From positions 124,001 to 188,000 of the forward strand of contig NZ_JACXYX010000009.1 in assembly GCF_014779655.1 (NCBI RefSeq): a stretch of 64,000 nt of DNA, written 5' to 3'. This DNA comes from Nocardioides ganghwensis. GTDB lineage: Bacteria; Actinomycetota; Actinomycetes; Propionibacteriales; Nocardioidaceae. Below the pieces are notes generated by a model. The model did no database searches. It was not told the DNA's origin and saw nothing but the letters and a program-made list of their open reading frames with translations. The position numbers and the translations under genes were made by a program. Below are positions 8,002 to 17,360 of the stretch, in pieces; position 1 is the stretch's first letter; each line of letters begins with the position of its first letter.

Positions 8002-8704
8002 GCCTGGTCAGCACCGAGCGCAGCTCGCGGGTGTGGCGGCGGCTCACCGGCAGCTCGACTCCGCCGATCACGACGCTGACGCGGCCGCCCTCGCTGCGCA
8101 CCTCCTCGACATGGGGGAGTGCGACCAGGACGGAGCGGTGGATCCGGACGAAGCCGGCCGGTGCCCACTGCTCGGCGAGCGAGGAGAGCGGCGTACGGAC
8201 CAGGTGCGAGCCCTCGGCGGTGTGCAGGCGGGCGTAGTCGCCCTGCGCCTCGACGTGGGTGATCTCGGAGCGGTTGATGAAGCGGGTCACGCCGCCACGC
8301 TCCACGGGGATCTGGACGTCGCCCGACGGCGCGGGGCCGCCGGCCTCGACGACGCGGCGTACGGCCTCGGCGAGGCGCTCCTCGCGCACCGGCTTGAGGA
8401 CGTAGTCGACGGCGCGCAGCTCGAAGGCCGCCACGGCGTGCTCCTCGTGCGCGGTCACGAACACCACCGGCGGCGGGGTCTTGAAGCGCGACAGCACCTG
8501 CGCGAGGTCGAGCCCGGTCAGGCCGGGCATCTGGATGTCGAGGAAGACCGCGTCGACCTCTTCCGCCTGCAGCACCCGCAGCGCCTCGGTGGCGGAGTCG
8601 GTGCCCCTCACCTCCCCGATGCGTGGGTCGCGGCCGAGCAGGAAGGTGAGCTCGTCGAGGGCGGGGCGCTCGTCGTCGATGACGAGGACCTTCAGTGCAG
8701 TCAT
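7991..8704 (-). CDS. LytTR family response regulator
   Basis: 237 residues. Receiver domain at 1-120 (VLVIDDERPA acidic pocket; phosphoacceptor Asp56 in VFLDIQMPG; VFVTAH; DYVLKP). LytTR DNA-binding domain at about 135-235 (EITHVEAQGDYARLHT, LSSLAEQW, FVRIHRSVLV). Its ATG lies in ATGA with the kinase stop at 8701-8704, so kinase and regulator are translationally coupled. It probably controls the symporter operon in which it sits; this is inference from gene order. Confidence 0.93.
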   Translation of the reverse strand: MTALKVLVIDDERPALDELTFLLGRDPRIGEVRGTDSATEALRVLQAEEVDAVFLDIQMPGLTGLDLAQVLSRFKTPPPVVFVTAHEEHAVAAFELRAVDYVLKPVREERLAEAVRRVVEAGGPAPSGDVQIPVERGGVTRFINRSEITHVEAQGDYARLHTAEGSHLVRTPLSSLAEQWAPAGFVRIHRSVLVALPHVEEVRSEGGRVSVVIGGVELPVSRRHTRELRSVLTRRET

Positions 8705-9828
8705 ACCTGGACCCCCGGGGCGAACTTGGGCACCCGCACGATCACCTTGGTGCCGGCGCCGGGCGCGGTCTCGACGACCAGACCGTAGTCGTCGCCGTAC
8801 GCGTTGCGCAGCCGAGCGTCCACGTTGCCGAGGCCGACGGAGTCCATCGAGGCGTCACCGGCCAGCGCCTGGCGCACCCGCTCGGGGTCCTCGCCGGTGC
8901 CGTCGTCCTCGACCTCGAGCACGCACTCCTGGTCGAGGTCGCGCGCGGTGATGGAGAGCCGGCCGACGCCGTCGGCCTTGTCGGCGCTCGCCTCGAGGCC
9001 GTGTCGCACGGCGTTCTCGACGAGCGGCTGGATGCAGAGGAAGGGCACCGCCACGGGCAGCACCTCGGGCGCGATCTGGAGCGTCACCTGGAGGCGCTCG
9101 CCGAAGCGCGCCTGCTCGAGCAGGAGGTAGCGCTCCACGGAGCGCAGCTCCTCGGCGAGCGTCGTGTACTCGCCGTGGCGGCGGAAGGAGTAGCGGGTGA
9201 AGTCGGCGAACTCCAGCAGCAGCTCGCGGGCGCGGTCGGGGTCCGTACGCACGAAGCTGGCGATCGCGCCGAGGGAGTTGTAGACGAAGTGCGGGCTGAT
9301 CTGCGCCCGGAGCGCCCGGACCTCGGCCTCCATCAGCCGGGTCCGCGACGCGTCGAGCTCGGCCAGCTCGAGCTGCCCGCTCACCCAGGAGGCGACCTCG
9401 TCGGCGGCTCGCACCAGCCCGCCTGTGGTGTGCGGCGCGCCGACCACGAGCGCACCGACGAGGGTGTCCTCGACGACGAGCGGGCTCACGATCGCCTGGC
9501 GCACCTCGCAGCCGCTGTTGTCGCAGACCAGGGTCCGCTCGTCGACGATCATCGTGCGCCCGGTCTCGGCGACCTGCCGGATCGTGCCGGCGAGCTGGGA
9601 CCGGTGGTGCGCGCCGAGCCCGTCCCACGCGAGGAGCCCGCTGGTGTCACCCAGTCCGGCCGCCGGAGTGCCGAGCAGCGCACGCAGGTGGCCGACCGAC
9701 TTCTCGGCGCTGGCGGTGGTCAGGCCCTCCCGCAACGCCGGGCTCGCCAGCGAGGCGTTGTGCAGCGCGCGGAAGGCGGCGCGGTCCGCCTCGCCGCCCA
9801 ACGACGTACGCCGCCATCTCCACGCCAT
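8701..9828 (-). CDS. LytS-like sensor histidine kinase
   Basis: 375 residues. A GAF-like sensory region (about 30-150) is followed by the His_kinase family signature QISPHFVYNSLGAIASF with phosphoacceptor His180, then a HATPase domain (FLCIQPLVENAVRHGLE; EVEDDGTG; GLGNVDARL; GAGTKVIVRVP). No transmembrane segment, so it looks cytoplasmic, unlike classic LytS. The GAF-like part contains VCDNSGCEVRQAI, whose two cysteines could sense redox state or bind metal, which is speculative. First gene of the operon kinase-regulator-DUF485-symporter. Confidence 0.92.
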   Translation of the reverse strand: MAWRWRRTSLGGEADRAAFRALHNASLASPALREGLTTASAEKSVGHLRALLGTPAAGLGDTSGLLAWDGLGAHHRSQLAGTIRQVAETGRTMIVDERTLVCDNSGCEVRQAIVSPLVVEDTLVGALVVGAPHTTGGLVRAADEVASWVSGQLELAELDASRTRLMEAEVRALRAQISPHFVYNSLGAIASFVRTDPDRARELLLEFADFTRYSFRRHGEYTTLAEELRSVERYLLLEQARFGERLQVTLQIAPEVLPVAVPFLCIQPLVENAVRHGLEASADKADGVGRLSITARDLDQECVLEVEDDGTGEDPERVRQALAGDASMDSVGLGNVDARLRNAYGDDYGLVVETAPGAGTKVIVRVPKFAPGVQV

Positions 9829-9858
9829 GGCCGGAGACTAACCCCGATCCGGGGCGGG

Positions 9859-11262
9859 TCAGCGCTCGCAGGACCGACGGACCTCGGCGCGGCACGTGTC
9901 CCGTCCCTGCCCGCCGAAGGCGGAGTCCCGTCCCTGCCCGCCGAAGAGCTGGTCGGTGCCGTCCCTGCCTCTCAGCTCGTCACGTCCGTCGCCTCCGTAG
10001 AGCCGGTCGGGGCCCTCGAGCCCGTCGAGGACGTCGTTGCCCGGACCGCCACGGACGACGTCGCGACCGCGCGTGCCACGCAGGTCGTCGTGTCCTCGTC
10101 CGCCGTTGATCCTCGCCTTCATGAATCGAGGACAGAAGACCCTCTCGAACCAGGTGTCGTAGTTCCGCGTGACCGTGTCGGCGCCCTTTCGGCCGCGGAG
10201 CGTGGCGTCGCAGGCGGAGAACTGCAGCGCGTTGCGTCCATCAGTACCCGCGACGACGACCCGGCGCGCGTGCAGCGTCGCGTCCTCGACGTCGGTGAGC
10301 GGGACCGTGTACGGGTCGTCGGCATCCGTCGTCAGCCTGCCGCGTCGCAGGTCGAGGTCCAGGAGGCCCGACTCCGTGCTGACGTAGACGACGTCGCGGC
10401 CGTCCCCGCCGGCGATCGAGCTGCCGGCACGTGGCGCCTCGTTCGTCACGAGGCTGTCGTCGCCCGCGCCGAAGGTCGCGTGGATCGGCCCGGAGGCCCG
10501 GCCGACGAGCTCCTCGTCGGCCGCGGTGCCGACGAACCGGAGGGAGGCGCCGTTGATGGTCCCGGTGTGGAAGGTCTCGAGACCGGTCCAGGTCGCCACG
10601 ACCTGCTGGTCGACGGTGAGGATCCCGGCCGCGTTGTCGATCACCTTGGCGCCGAGCCGCCCCGTCAAGGGGGTGAACAGGTCCTCGCCGGCACCGCCGT
10701 CGATCGATCCCCCGGGCGCCATGGTCCCTCCGTAGGTGAGGCCGTCGTCGGCGGCGCCGAGGTCGATGACGTCGGGGTTGGGCTCATCGGACACGCCACT
10801 GGTGACCGAGTCCGACCCGGTGCCGCCGATGACGACGTCCTTCTCGGTGTCCGCGGGGAGTGGGTTCATGTACGCCCCGTAGGCGCTGGAGCCTGCGGCG
10901 CCTGCCTCGAAGCGGTCGGCACCCTCGCCCAGCTCGGCCTGGACGAACCACCCGGGGGCCGTGGTGGCGTCGACGACGTCGTCGCCGGCCCCGGAGACGA
11001 TCGTGGTCCGTCCGGTCTGCGCTGTCCCTCCGGTCACGCAGATCACGTCGTCACCTCCCACCGTGCGGACCTGCGTGGCCCCGTTGGTGACGACGACGTC
11101 GCGACCCTCGGTGCCGGTGATCGTGGGCCCGGTGCCGACGATGGTCGCGGCCTCGCCCCGGCAGGTCTCGGCGACCGCCGTCGCGGGGGCTGGGCCGAGC
11201 AGGGCCAGGCCCGGCGCGGCCAGTCCGATCAGTGCGAGCGCGGTCAGCGGGCTGCGACGCAT
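9859..11262 (-). CDS. Secreted hemolysin-type (RTX-like) repeat protein, paralogue 1
   Basis: 467 residues. Signal peptide MRRSPLTALALIGLAAPGLALLGPAPATA, then a family N-terminus (ETCRGEAATIVG, TGTEGRDVVVTNG, VGGDDVICVTGG) and a C-terminal run of GGxGxDxLxG nonapeptides (GGRGHDDLRG, GGPGNDVLDG, GGDGRDELRG, GGQGRDSAFG), which bind calcium in RTX parallel beta-rolls. It ends in GQGRDTCRAEVRRSCER, a cysteine-containing cap shared by all four paralogues here. No type I secretion gene is nearby and a normal signal peptide is present, so export is probably by Sec. Start chosen at the signal peptide. Function unknown. Confidence 0.85.
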   Translation of the reverse strand: MRRSPLTALALIGLAAPGLALLGPAPATAVAETCRGEAATIVGTGPTITGTEGRDVVVTNGATQVRTVGGDDVICVTGGTAQTGRTTIVSGAGDDVVDATTAPGWFVQAELGEGADRFEAGAAGSSAYGAYMNPLPADTEKDVVIGGTGSDSVTSGVSDEPNPDVIDLGAADDGLTYGGTMAPGGSIDGGAGEDLFTPLTGRLGAKVIDNAAGILTVDQQVVATWTGLETFHTGTINGASLRFVGTAADEELVGRASGPIHATFGAGDDSLVTNEAPRAGSSIAGGDGRDVVYVSTESGLLDLDLRRGRLTTDADDPYTVPLTDVEDATLHARRVVVAGTDGRNALQFSACDATLRGRKGADTVTRNYDTWFERVFCPRFMKARINGGRGHDDLRGTRGRDVVRGGPGNDVLDGLEGPDRLYGGDGRDELRGRDGTDQLFGGQGRDSAFGGQGRDTCRAEVRRSCER

Positions 11263-11332
11263 GGTGTCCTCCCGTGTCCTGTGTCGGTGTCCAGTGGTGT
11301 GACGAGCGAGGGCGCGGGGAAGTTGCGAGCGC

Positions 11333-12607
11333 TCAGCGCTCGCAGCGCCGCTCGCGCTCGGCCTGGCAGCGGTCGCGGCCGGTGCCACCGTCGGCCCGGT
11401 CGCGCCCCTTGCCGCCGAGCAGCACGTCGGCGTCGGCCTGGCCGACGAGCCGGTCGTGGCCGCGGCCGCCGACGAGCCGGTCCTTGCCGAACCCGCCCTT
11501 GAGGACGTCCTTGCCGGAGCCACCCTTGAGCGTGTCGTCACCCCGCGTGCCGGAGAGCTCGTCGTCGCCGGAGCCGCCGTTGGCCGTGAGGGTCTCCTCG
11601 CACCGGATGTCGGACTCGAAGCCGGAGTCGTACTGCCGACGCACCGAGTCGTCGCCGCCGCCGAGGCGCACCACGCCGGTGCAGGCGGTCAGGCCGATGT
11701 CGTTGGGGCCGTCGGTGCCCCGCACGGTGACGCTCGGGGCGAAGAGGTCCGCGTCCTCGAAGTCGGAGGCCGTCACGACGTAGGGCGCAGGGGCCGCGAC
11801 GCCCATGGTCCCGGCGCGCAGGTCGAGGTCGATGCCGGCCTCCTCGGAGGCCATGTAGATGCTGTCGCGACCCGGCCCACCGAAGAGGCGGCTCGACGGG
11901 GTCGGCGGGGTCGGGCTGGACCAGTGGTCGTCACCGCGGCCCAGGGTGACGTCGACGGTGGCGTCGTCCGACGACGACCAGCTCACGGACTCGTCGGCGT
12001 CCGTGCCGACGAAGGTCATCCGCTGCGATCCGGTGGACTGGTCGATACCGAACCCCTCCACGCTCGTCCAGGTGGTGCGGACCTCGCCGGCGGAGGTGAA
12101 GCGCCCGACCTCGTTGTCGACGACGACGTCGCCGGGGCCGGTCTGGATCCGGATCGAGTCTGAGCCGCCCCCGCCGTGGACGGTGTCGACGCCGCCCGCG
12201 GCGTCGGGGTGGTCGAGCTCGACGAAGTCGCGGGCGTCACCGCCGAGGAAGGTGTCCACGCCGGAGGCGAGGAAGGCGTACACCTCCTGCCGCGGCGAGC
12301 CGGTCCCGTCGACGACGTCGTTGCCGTCGCCGGCCCGCACGAAGACGGGGTAGTTCTTCCCGGTGTAGGGGCCGGAGATGCAGATGAGGTCGTCGCCGCC
12401 CAGGGCGTAGACCGACCGGACGCCGTTGGTGAGGATCACGTCGGGTCCCTCCGTGCCGTCGACGCGATGGCCCGAGCCGATCACCGTCGGCGTCCTGCCC
12501 TGGCAGGTCTCGGCGGCACCGTTGGCGGCGCTCTGGCCGGTCATGGCCAGGGCCGGCGCGGTGAGGCTGATGAGAGCTGCAGCGGTCAGTGAGGTCGTAC
12601 GTCGCAC
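11333..12607 (-). CDS. Secreted hemolysin-type repeat protein, paralogue 2
   Basis: 424 residues from GTG 12607, which has a good ribosome site (CAGGAGAAACCC). Signal peptide RRTTSLTAAALISLTAPALAMTG, then ETCQGRTPTVIG, DGTEGPDVILTNG, ALGGDDLICISG as in its neighbours. The end has about five glycine/aspartate nonapeptides (GGSGDDELSG, GGSGKDVLKG, GGFGKDRLVG, GGRGHDRLVG) and the cap TGRDRCQAERERRCER. The stop codon lies inside a GCGAGCGC-TCA-GCGCTCGC palindrome (11325-11343) that could form a terminator stem. Confidence 0.85.
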   Translation of the reverse strand: MRRTTSLTAAALISLTAPALAMTGQSAANGAAETCQGRTPTVIGSGHRVDGTEGPDVILTNGVRSVYALGGDDLICISGPYTGKNYPVFVRAGDGNDVVDGTGSPRQEVYAFLASGVDTFLGGDARDFVELDHPDAAGGVDTVHGGGGSDSIRIQTGPGDVVVDNEVGRFTSAGEVRTTWTSVEGFGIDQSTGSQRMTFVGTDADESVSWSSSDDATVDVTLGRGDDHWSSPTPPTPSSRLFGGPGRDSIYMASEEAGIDLDLRAGTMGVAAPAPYVVTASDFEDADLFAPSVTVRGTDGPNDIGLTACTGVVRLGGGDDSVRRQYDSGFESDIRCEETLTANGGSGDDELSGTRGDDTLKGGSGKDVLKGGFGKDRLVGGRGHDRLVGQADADVLLGGKGRDRADGGTGRDRCQAERERRCER

Positions 12608-12701
12608 GGGTTTCTCCTGTGGTCGAGATCTGTGGTCGAGAGGTGAGGTCGAGAGGTGAGGTCGAGAAGGTCGGTCGAGTGGTCGTGGTGCCGGACGGCG
12701 G

Positions 12702-14075
12702 TCAGCGCTCGCAGCGCTTCGTGCGCTCGGCGACGCAGCGGTCCGGTCGTCCCTGGCCGCCGTCGGCACGGTCGCGCCCCGGCCCGCCGACGAGCGTGTC
12801 GGCGCCGTTGGAGCCCTCGAGCGTGTCGTTGCCCGAGCCGCCCACCAGACGGTCCGCGCCGCCGTGGCCCTTGATCCGGTCGGCGCCGGCGCCGCCGTTC
12901 ATCCTGTAGCGCTCGCCGCAACCCGGCCTCGTCTCGAACCAGTAGTCGTACGCACGGCGCAGGCTGTCGCGGCCGTCGCGACCCCGTACGGTGCCCTCGC
13001 AGGCCGAGACGCCGAGGTCGTTGTGGCCGGTGTCCCCCGTGAGCGAGACGGTCCTGCCGTGGAGATCGGCGTCCTCGAAGGCCTCCACGTCCGCCCGCGA
13101 CGACGACGCGCCGTCGCTGGTGACGAGCAGCTGCTCCTCCAGGTCGAGGTCGAGGTCGAGGTCGCGGTCCATGGCGTAGAACAGGTCTCGATGCGCCCCG
13201 GCGTCGACGACGCTCCCGTCGAGGAGGGTCGAGCTGGTCGTGAAGGTGTCCCTGCCACCGCGCATCGATGCCCGGACGACGCCGCGCTCGCTGTAGACGG
13301 TGAAGCTCTCGTCGGCCCCGGTGCCCTGGAGGTCGAGGTCGATCCGGTCCTCGTGCGACGCCCACACGGTGAATCCCTCGAGCCCGGTCCAGGTGAGGGT
13401 GGGCAGACCGTCCTCCGTCTGCCGGCCCAGGTCGTTGTCGACGGTGAGGGCGTGGGCGGCTGTGACGACCGAGAGCACGTCGTCGCCCGGGCCGCCGGTG
13501 ACGGTGCTGCCGCCGGTGGCCGTCCCGGAATAGCCGAGGTGGTCGTCGCCGCCACCCAGGTCGATGACGTCGGTGTTGGGCGCGCCGGTCTGGCCGCTGG
13601 TGACGCTGTCGGCGCCGCCCCCGCCGAGCACCACGTCGTGGTCGGTGTCGACGTGGGCGTAGTCCGCCGAGCGCGCCCCGGTGTCGACGTGCTCTGAGCC
13701 TGCCCCTCCGTGGAGCGTGTCGGCTCCGGGACCGAGGCTGCCGGACATCGGCCAGTCCGCGGCGGCGGTGCCGTCGACGACGTCGTCGCCCGCGCCCGCG
13801 TCGATCTCGACGGGGCGGTACCCGGACCGCTGGTCCGGTCCGGTGATGCAGATCAGGTCGTCGCCGCCGAGCGCCTCCACGTCCTGGCTCCGGTTGGTCA
13901 CGATGACGTCGCGACCCTCGGTCCCGACGATGTCGCGACCGGGAACACCGACGATGGTCGCCGCCTCCCCGCGACAGGTCTCCCCCGCGGCGGACGCGGG
14001 GCCGACCCAGGTGGTCGGTGCGAGCAGGGCCAGGCCGAGCAGGCCGGCGGCGGTGAGTGACGTCGTACGTCGCAT
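12702..14075 (-). CDS. Secreted hemolysin-type repeat protein, paralogue 3
   Basis: 457 residues. Signal peptide MRRTTSLTAAGLLGLALLAPTTWVGPASA is nearly identical at its start to that of paralogue 2, showing recent duplication. The core repeats the family pattern (ETCRGEAATIVG, VGTEGRDVIVTN, ALGGDDLICITG). C-terminal repeats GGAGADRIKG, GGSGNDTLEG, GGPGRDRADG and the cap PDRCVAERTKRCER follow. A run of alternating Asp-Leu (DRDLDLDLDLEEQ) in the middle matches shorter DLDLR motifs in the other copies. Confidence 0.85.
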   Translation of the reverse strand: MRRTTSLTAAGLLGLALLAPTTWVGPASAAGETCRGEAATIVGVPGRDIVGTEGRDVIVTNRSQDVEALGGDDLICITGPDQRSGYRPVEIDAGAGDDVVDGTAAADWPMSGSLGPGADTLHGGAGSEHVDTGARSADYAHVDTDHDVVLGGGGADSVTSGQTGAPNTDVIDLGGGDDHLGYSGTATGGSTVTGGPGDDVLSVVTAAHALTVDNDLGRQTEDGLPTLTWTGLEGFTVWASHEDRIDLDLQGTGADESFTVYSERGVVRASMRGGRDTFTTSSTLLDGSVVDAGAHRDLFYAMDRDLDLDLDLEEQLLVTSDGASSSRADVEAFEDADLHGRTVSLTGDTGHNDLGVSACEGTVRGRDGRDSLRRAYDYWFETRPGCGERYRMNGGAGADRIKGHGGADRLVGGSGNDTLEGSNGADTLVGGPGRDRADGGQGRPDRCVAERTKRCER

Positions 14076-14129
14076 GGATCCCCCGAGATGTCGTGGTCGT
14101 GCTTCCGGAGGTGTGATGCGCGCGGGGGC

Positions 14130-14151
14130 CCGAAGGTTGCGGACCCTTCGG
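14130..14151 (-). terminator. Short hairpin after the methyltransferase gene
   Basis: CCGAAGG (14130-14136) and CCTTCGG (14145-14151) form a 7-bp stem with an 8-base loop just past the methyltransferase stop at 14155. No T-tract, so a weak terminator at best. Confidence 0.4.
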
Positions 14152-14154
14152 ACG

Positions 14155-15006
14155 TCAGCGGAAGTCGATGAGCAACATGTCGGTGTCGGTGCCGTCGCTC
14201 ACGACCGGCCCCTCCTGCGACGGCTCGTGCTCCGGGGCGGGCCCCGTGTCGTCGCGGTCGACCACCACCGCGCGGTAGCAGCGCGTGACGTAGGGGATCT
14301 GCATGCCGTCCATGCCGCGGCCGAAGTCGTCGTAGAACGCCCGCACCTCGGCGAGGTGGCTCGCCTGCTCCTCCTCGTCCATCACCGCGAAGCTCGAGCG
14401 CGAGCGCGCCATGTCGAGGATCGTCTCGCGGTCGATCTCCTGCCAGTGCTTGAAGCTCGCCTCTTCCATGAAGCCGAAGAGGTCGCTGTGCACGAGGTGC
14501 TCCGACGACGACGTGTCGAGGTCCTGCCGGCCCAGGATGTCGCCCATCCGCCGCACCCACGGGATCCGCTCGTCGCGGCTGTTCCACACCAGCGCGACGT
14601 GACCGCCCGGCTTGAGCACGCGCGCGATCTCGGGCAGCGCGGCCTCGTGGTCGAACCAGTGGAACGCCTGCGCGACCACCACCACGTCGACCGAGCGGTC
14701 GTTGGCCGGGATCTCCTCCGCGGTCGCGACCTTGGCGCTCACCTCGGGCACCCGCTCGCGCAGCACGGCCAGCATCGCCTCGTCGGGGTCGGTCGCGAAG
14801 ACCGCGTGCCCCTGGTCGACGAGCTCGCGGGTCAGCTTGCCGGTGCCCGCGCCGAGCTCGAGGACCACCCGCGCCTCGCCGCCGGCCAGCCACGCGACCG
14901 CGTCGGCGGGGTACGCCGGGCGGCCGCGGTCGTACGCCTCGGCGACGGAACCGAAGGACCGTGCGCGGTCGACGGGGGCGGGGCTGGAGGTGGGGTCGTC
15001 GCTCAT
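14155..15006 (-). CDS. Class I SAM-dependent methyltransferase
   Basis: 283 residues. Motif I VLELGAGTGKLT (about 50-61), VFATDPDEAMLAVLRERVP, VDVVVVAQAFHWFD and ARVLKPGGHVALVWNSRDE place it in the Methyltransf_11/25 group with the AFHWF signature common in actinobacteria. The substrate cannot be predicted. It sits between repeat-protein paralogues 3 and 4 on the same strand and looks like an unrelated insertion into that array. Confidence 0.88.
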   Translation of the reverse strand: MSDDPTSSPAPVDRARSFGSVAEAYDRGRPAYPADAVAWLAGGEARVVLELGAGTGKLTRELVDQGHAVFATDPDEAMLAVLRERVPEVSAKVATAEEIPANDRSVDVVVVAQAFHWFDHEAALPEIARVLKPGGHVALVWNSRDERIPWVRRMGDILGRQDLDTSSSEHLVHSDLFGFMEEASFKHWQEIDRETILDMARSRSSFAVMDEEEQASHLAEVRAFYDDFGRGMDGMQIPYVTRCYRAVVVDRDDTGPAPEHEPSQEGPVVSDGTDTDMLLIDFR

Positions 15007-15042
15007 CGGTGTCAGGCTACAAGCGGGCCTGCCCCCGGGTGC

Positions 15043-16353
15043 TCAGCGACGTGCCTCGCACCGCTTGCGCACCTCGGCCCCGCACACGTCGCGGCCCTTG
15101 GCGCCGTCCGCACGGTCACGGCCGGGGCCGCCGAGCAGCACGTCGGGACCGCGACTTCCGGTCAGCCTGTCGTTGCCGCTCCCGCCGAGCAGCCGGGCGC
15201 GCGGCTTGCACTCCAGCTCGGCGTCCTCGTCGAACTGCTCGAAGGTCGCGAGCACGTCGCGTCCGTCACGACCGTCCACCCGCGACCGGCACGCGCCGAC
15301 GACGAGCTCGTTGCGCGCGGGCGTGCCGAGCAGCTCGACGTCGCGGGCCATGACCCAGGCGTCCTCGAATCGTCGCGCCGGGACCGTGACCTCGGCGGAC
15401 CGCTGTCCGATCGAGAGCCTGCCCTTGCGCAGGTCGAGGTCCAGGTCCCGCTCGTCGGGCAGGGCGAGGGTGAGCTGGTCGCGTCCGCGGCCGCCGTCGT
15501 ACGTCCCGCCCGCGGGCAGGGCGTCGGTCCGGATGAAGCGGAGGTGGTCGTTCCCGCCGCCCATCATGACGCGGTGGGGGGTGTCGGCACCCAGGTGGAG
15601 GTTCAGGGTCTCCGTGCGGCTGTCGCCACGGAAGGCGAAGTACCCCAGGCCGGTGGGCGCGTACACCCGGTACTCGGCGAAGCCGTCGAAGTGCAGGACG
15701 GGCTGCGCATGGACCGCAAGGGTGCCGGCACGGCCGTCGAGCGTGACGAGCTCGCCCGCGGCGGGCTCGAGGTTGAGGCTGCTGGTGCCGCCGCCGCGGA
15801 TGTCCGTGGCCGCGGTCGGGATCCCCGCCCAGCTGAGCTGTCCGCTGCCCATCCGGACGTGGTCGGCGTTCGGCGTACCCGCCTGGCCCGAGGTGACCGA
15901 GTCGCGGACCCGGCCGGCCGGCCCCGTGTCGATGACGTCCCGCTCCGCGTCCGCGCCCGGGGCGACGCCGGGGATCGCCTCCTCGCCGGCGTAGACCACG
16001 TCGAAGCCCGTTGATCCCACGAACTGGTCGCTGCCCGGGCCGAGCCGCACCTGCGCGCCGAACCTCGTGGAGGTGGACGCGTCGACGACGTCGTCGCCCT
16101 CCCCGGCGTACACCTGGGAGGGCCCGCCGGTCACGCAGACCACGTCGTTGCCGCCGAGGGTCTTCACGAGGTTCGCCCCGTCGGTCACGACGACGTCGGG
16201 CCCGTCGGTGCCGGTCAGTGCCTGTCCGGGGGTGCCGACCAGCGTGGCGGGCACGCCGCGGCAGGTGCCCGCAGCAGCGGTCGCGGTCGAGGTGGTCGCC
16301 GTGAGGGCGACGGCGAGCGTCGCGGTCGTGAGCAGGGGGACGAGACGTCGCAT
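15043..16353 (-). CDS. Secreted hemolysin-type repeat protein, paralogue 4
   Basis: 436 residues. Signal peptide MRRLVPLLTTATLAVALTATTSTATA, then GTCRGVPATLVG, TGTDGPDVVVTDG, TLGGNDVVCVTGG. It is the most divergent of the four: the middle contains a region with DTGPAGRVRDSVTSGQAG, and only two or three nonapeptide repeats remain near the end (GGSGNDRLTG, GGPGRDRADG) before the cap KGRDVCGAEVRKRCEARR. Probably a Sec-exported, calcium-binding surface or extracellular protein. Confidence 0.83.
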   Translation of the reverse strand: MRRLVPLLTTATLAVALTATTSTATAAAGTCRGVPATLVGTPGQALTGTDGPDVVVTDGANLVKTLGGNDVVCVTGGPSQVYAGEGDDVVDASTSTRFGAQVRLGPGSDQFVGSTGFDVVYAGEEAIPGVAPGADAERDVIDTGPAGRVRDSVTSGQAGTPNADHVRMGSGQLSWAGIPTAATDIRGGGTSSLNLEPAAGELVTLDGRAGTLAVHAQPVLHFDGFAEYRVYAPTGLGYFAFRGDSRTETLNLHLGADTPHRVMMGGGNDHLRFIRTDALPAGGTYDGGRGRDQLTLALPDERDLDLDLRKGRLSIGQRSAEVTVPARRFEDAWVMARDVELLGTPARNELVVGACRSRVDGRDGRDVLATFEQFDEDAELECKPRARLLGGSGNDRLTGSRGPDVLLGGPGRDRADGAKGRDVCGAEVRKRCEARR

Positions 16354-16437
16354 GGGTGTCCTTCGGTCGGTTGCCGGCTTCTACCGGTCAGACGCCCGCC
16401 GGCCCCGATCGGTTGTCACGCCGTTACCGTCCTCCCC

Positions 16438-17157
16438 ATGACCGACCCGCTCGCCTGGCTCACCGACCTCGAAGGCGTCCGCTCGGCCTACGCCGGCACC
16501 CGGGACGGGATCGACGTGATGCTGCGAGACCGCGGCCTGCGGCGTACGTCCCCCGAGCTGACCGCCGAGTCGCTCCTGCGCGGCGCCCACGCGAGCGCCG
16601 TGCTCGAGGGATCGGCATCGACGCTGGAGGAGGTACGGGCGGGGGAGGCCGACGAGATCGCCGCCGACGCCGTCCGGCTGTCCGCCTCGATGCTCGCGCT
16701 GGCGCCGCTGCTCAAGACCGCGCCGCTGCAGGCGATCGCGCGGCTGCACACGGTGGTCGCGTCCTCGTCGCTGTCGCCCGAGGAGCTCGGCCGCCCGCGT
16801 GACGCCGCCTCCGCGGACCGGCTGCGCGGGGTCGCCGAGCTGCTGCTCTCCGGCACGGAGGCGCCCGCCCTGCTCGTGGCCGCGATCGCCCACGCCGACG
16901 TCGCGACCGCGGCGCCGTTCGTCTCGCACAACGGCATCGTCGCCCGCGCCCTGGAGCGCCTGGTGCTCGTCTCCCGCGGCGTGGACGCCAAGTCGCTCGT
17001 GGTCCCCGAGGCCGGGCACCTGGCCCACCGCGCGGCGTACGAGTCCAACCTGCGCGCCTACAGCGACGGTGGGCCGAGCGGGGTGCACGCCTGGGCGCTC
17101 TACGGGGCCGAGGCGTTCGCGGCGGGCGCCGAGGCATCGCCCCTGCGCACCGCCTGA
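16438..17157 (+). CDS. Degenerate Fic-like protein
   Basis: 239 residues. The helical N-terminus (ESLLRGAHASAVLEGSASTLEEVRAG) matches the inhibitory/Fic N-terminal motif of actinobacterial Fic-family relatives. The catalytic loop that should read HPFxxGNGR is here APFVSHNGIVARA, lacking the catalytic His and most of the anion-hole glycines, so AMPylation activity is doubtful. Homologues commonly sit beside the HAD phosphatase and Ssd genes in this order. Function unknown. Divergent from repeat paralogue 4. Confidence 0.7.
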   Translation: MTDPLAWLTDLEGVRSAYAGTRDGIDVMLRDRGLRRTSPELTAESLLRGAHASAVLEGSASTLEEVRAGEADEIAADAVRLSASMLALAPLLKTAPLQAIARLHTVVASSSLSPEELGRPRDAASADRLRGVAELLLSGTEAPALLVAAIAHADVATAAPFVSHNGIVARALERLVLVSRGVDAKSLVVPEAGHLAHRAAYESNLRAYSDGGPSGVHAWALYGAEAFAAGAEASPLRTA

Positions 17158-17171
17158 CCCAGCACGTGCGA

Positions 17172-17202
17172 GCGGCACCCGCTCACATGGATCGGGTGCC
17201 GC
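17172..17202 (+). terminator. Hairpin after the Fic-like gene
   Basis: GCGGCACCCG (17172-17181) pairs perfectly with CGGGTGCCGC (17193-17202) around an 11-base loop, 15 bases past the stop. CACGTG sits just outside each arm. No T-tract. Confidence 0.55.
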
Positions 17203-17360
17203 CGCTGACACGTGATGCCTGGCTACCAAGCGTGCATTGTCTAATTGCTGCCTCGGGCAGATCCCGATCGGCCAGCACCCCATCGGATGGGTGGATCGCC
17301 GCGTGGGTACCTGGACCACGTGCTGCTGTGTAGTTCTGCCTCAGTTCTATCCCTGTCGCC

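Noticed and set aside
8695-11502. Plus-strand open frame opposite the kinase and repeat-protein genes
   Set aside because: Spans the ends of two real minus-strand genes and has no recognisable protein features.
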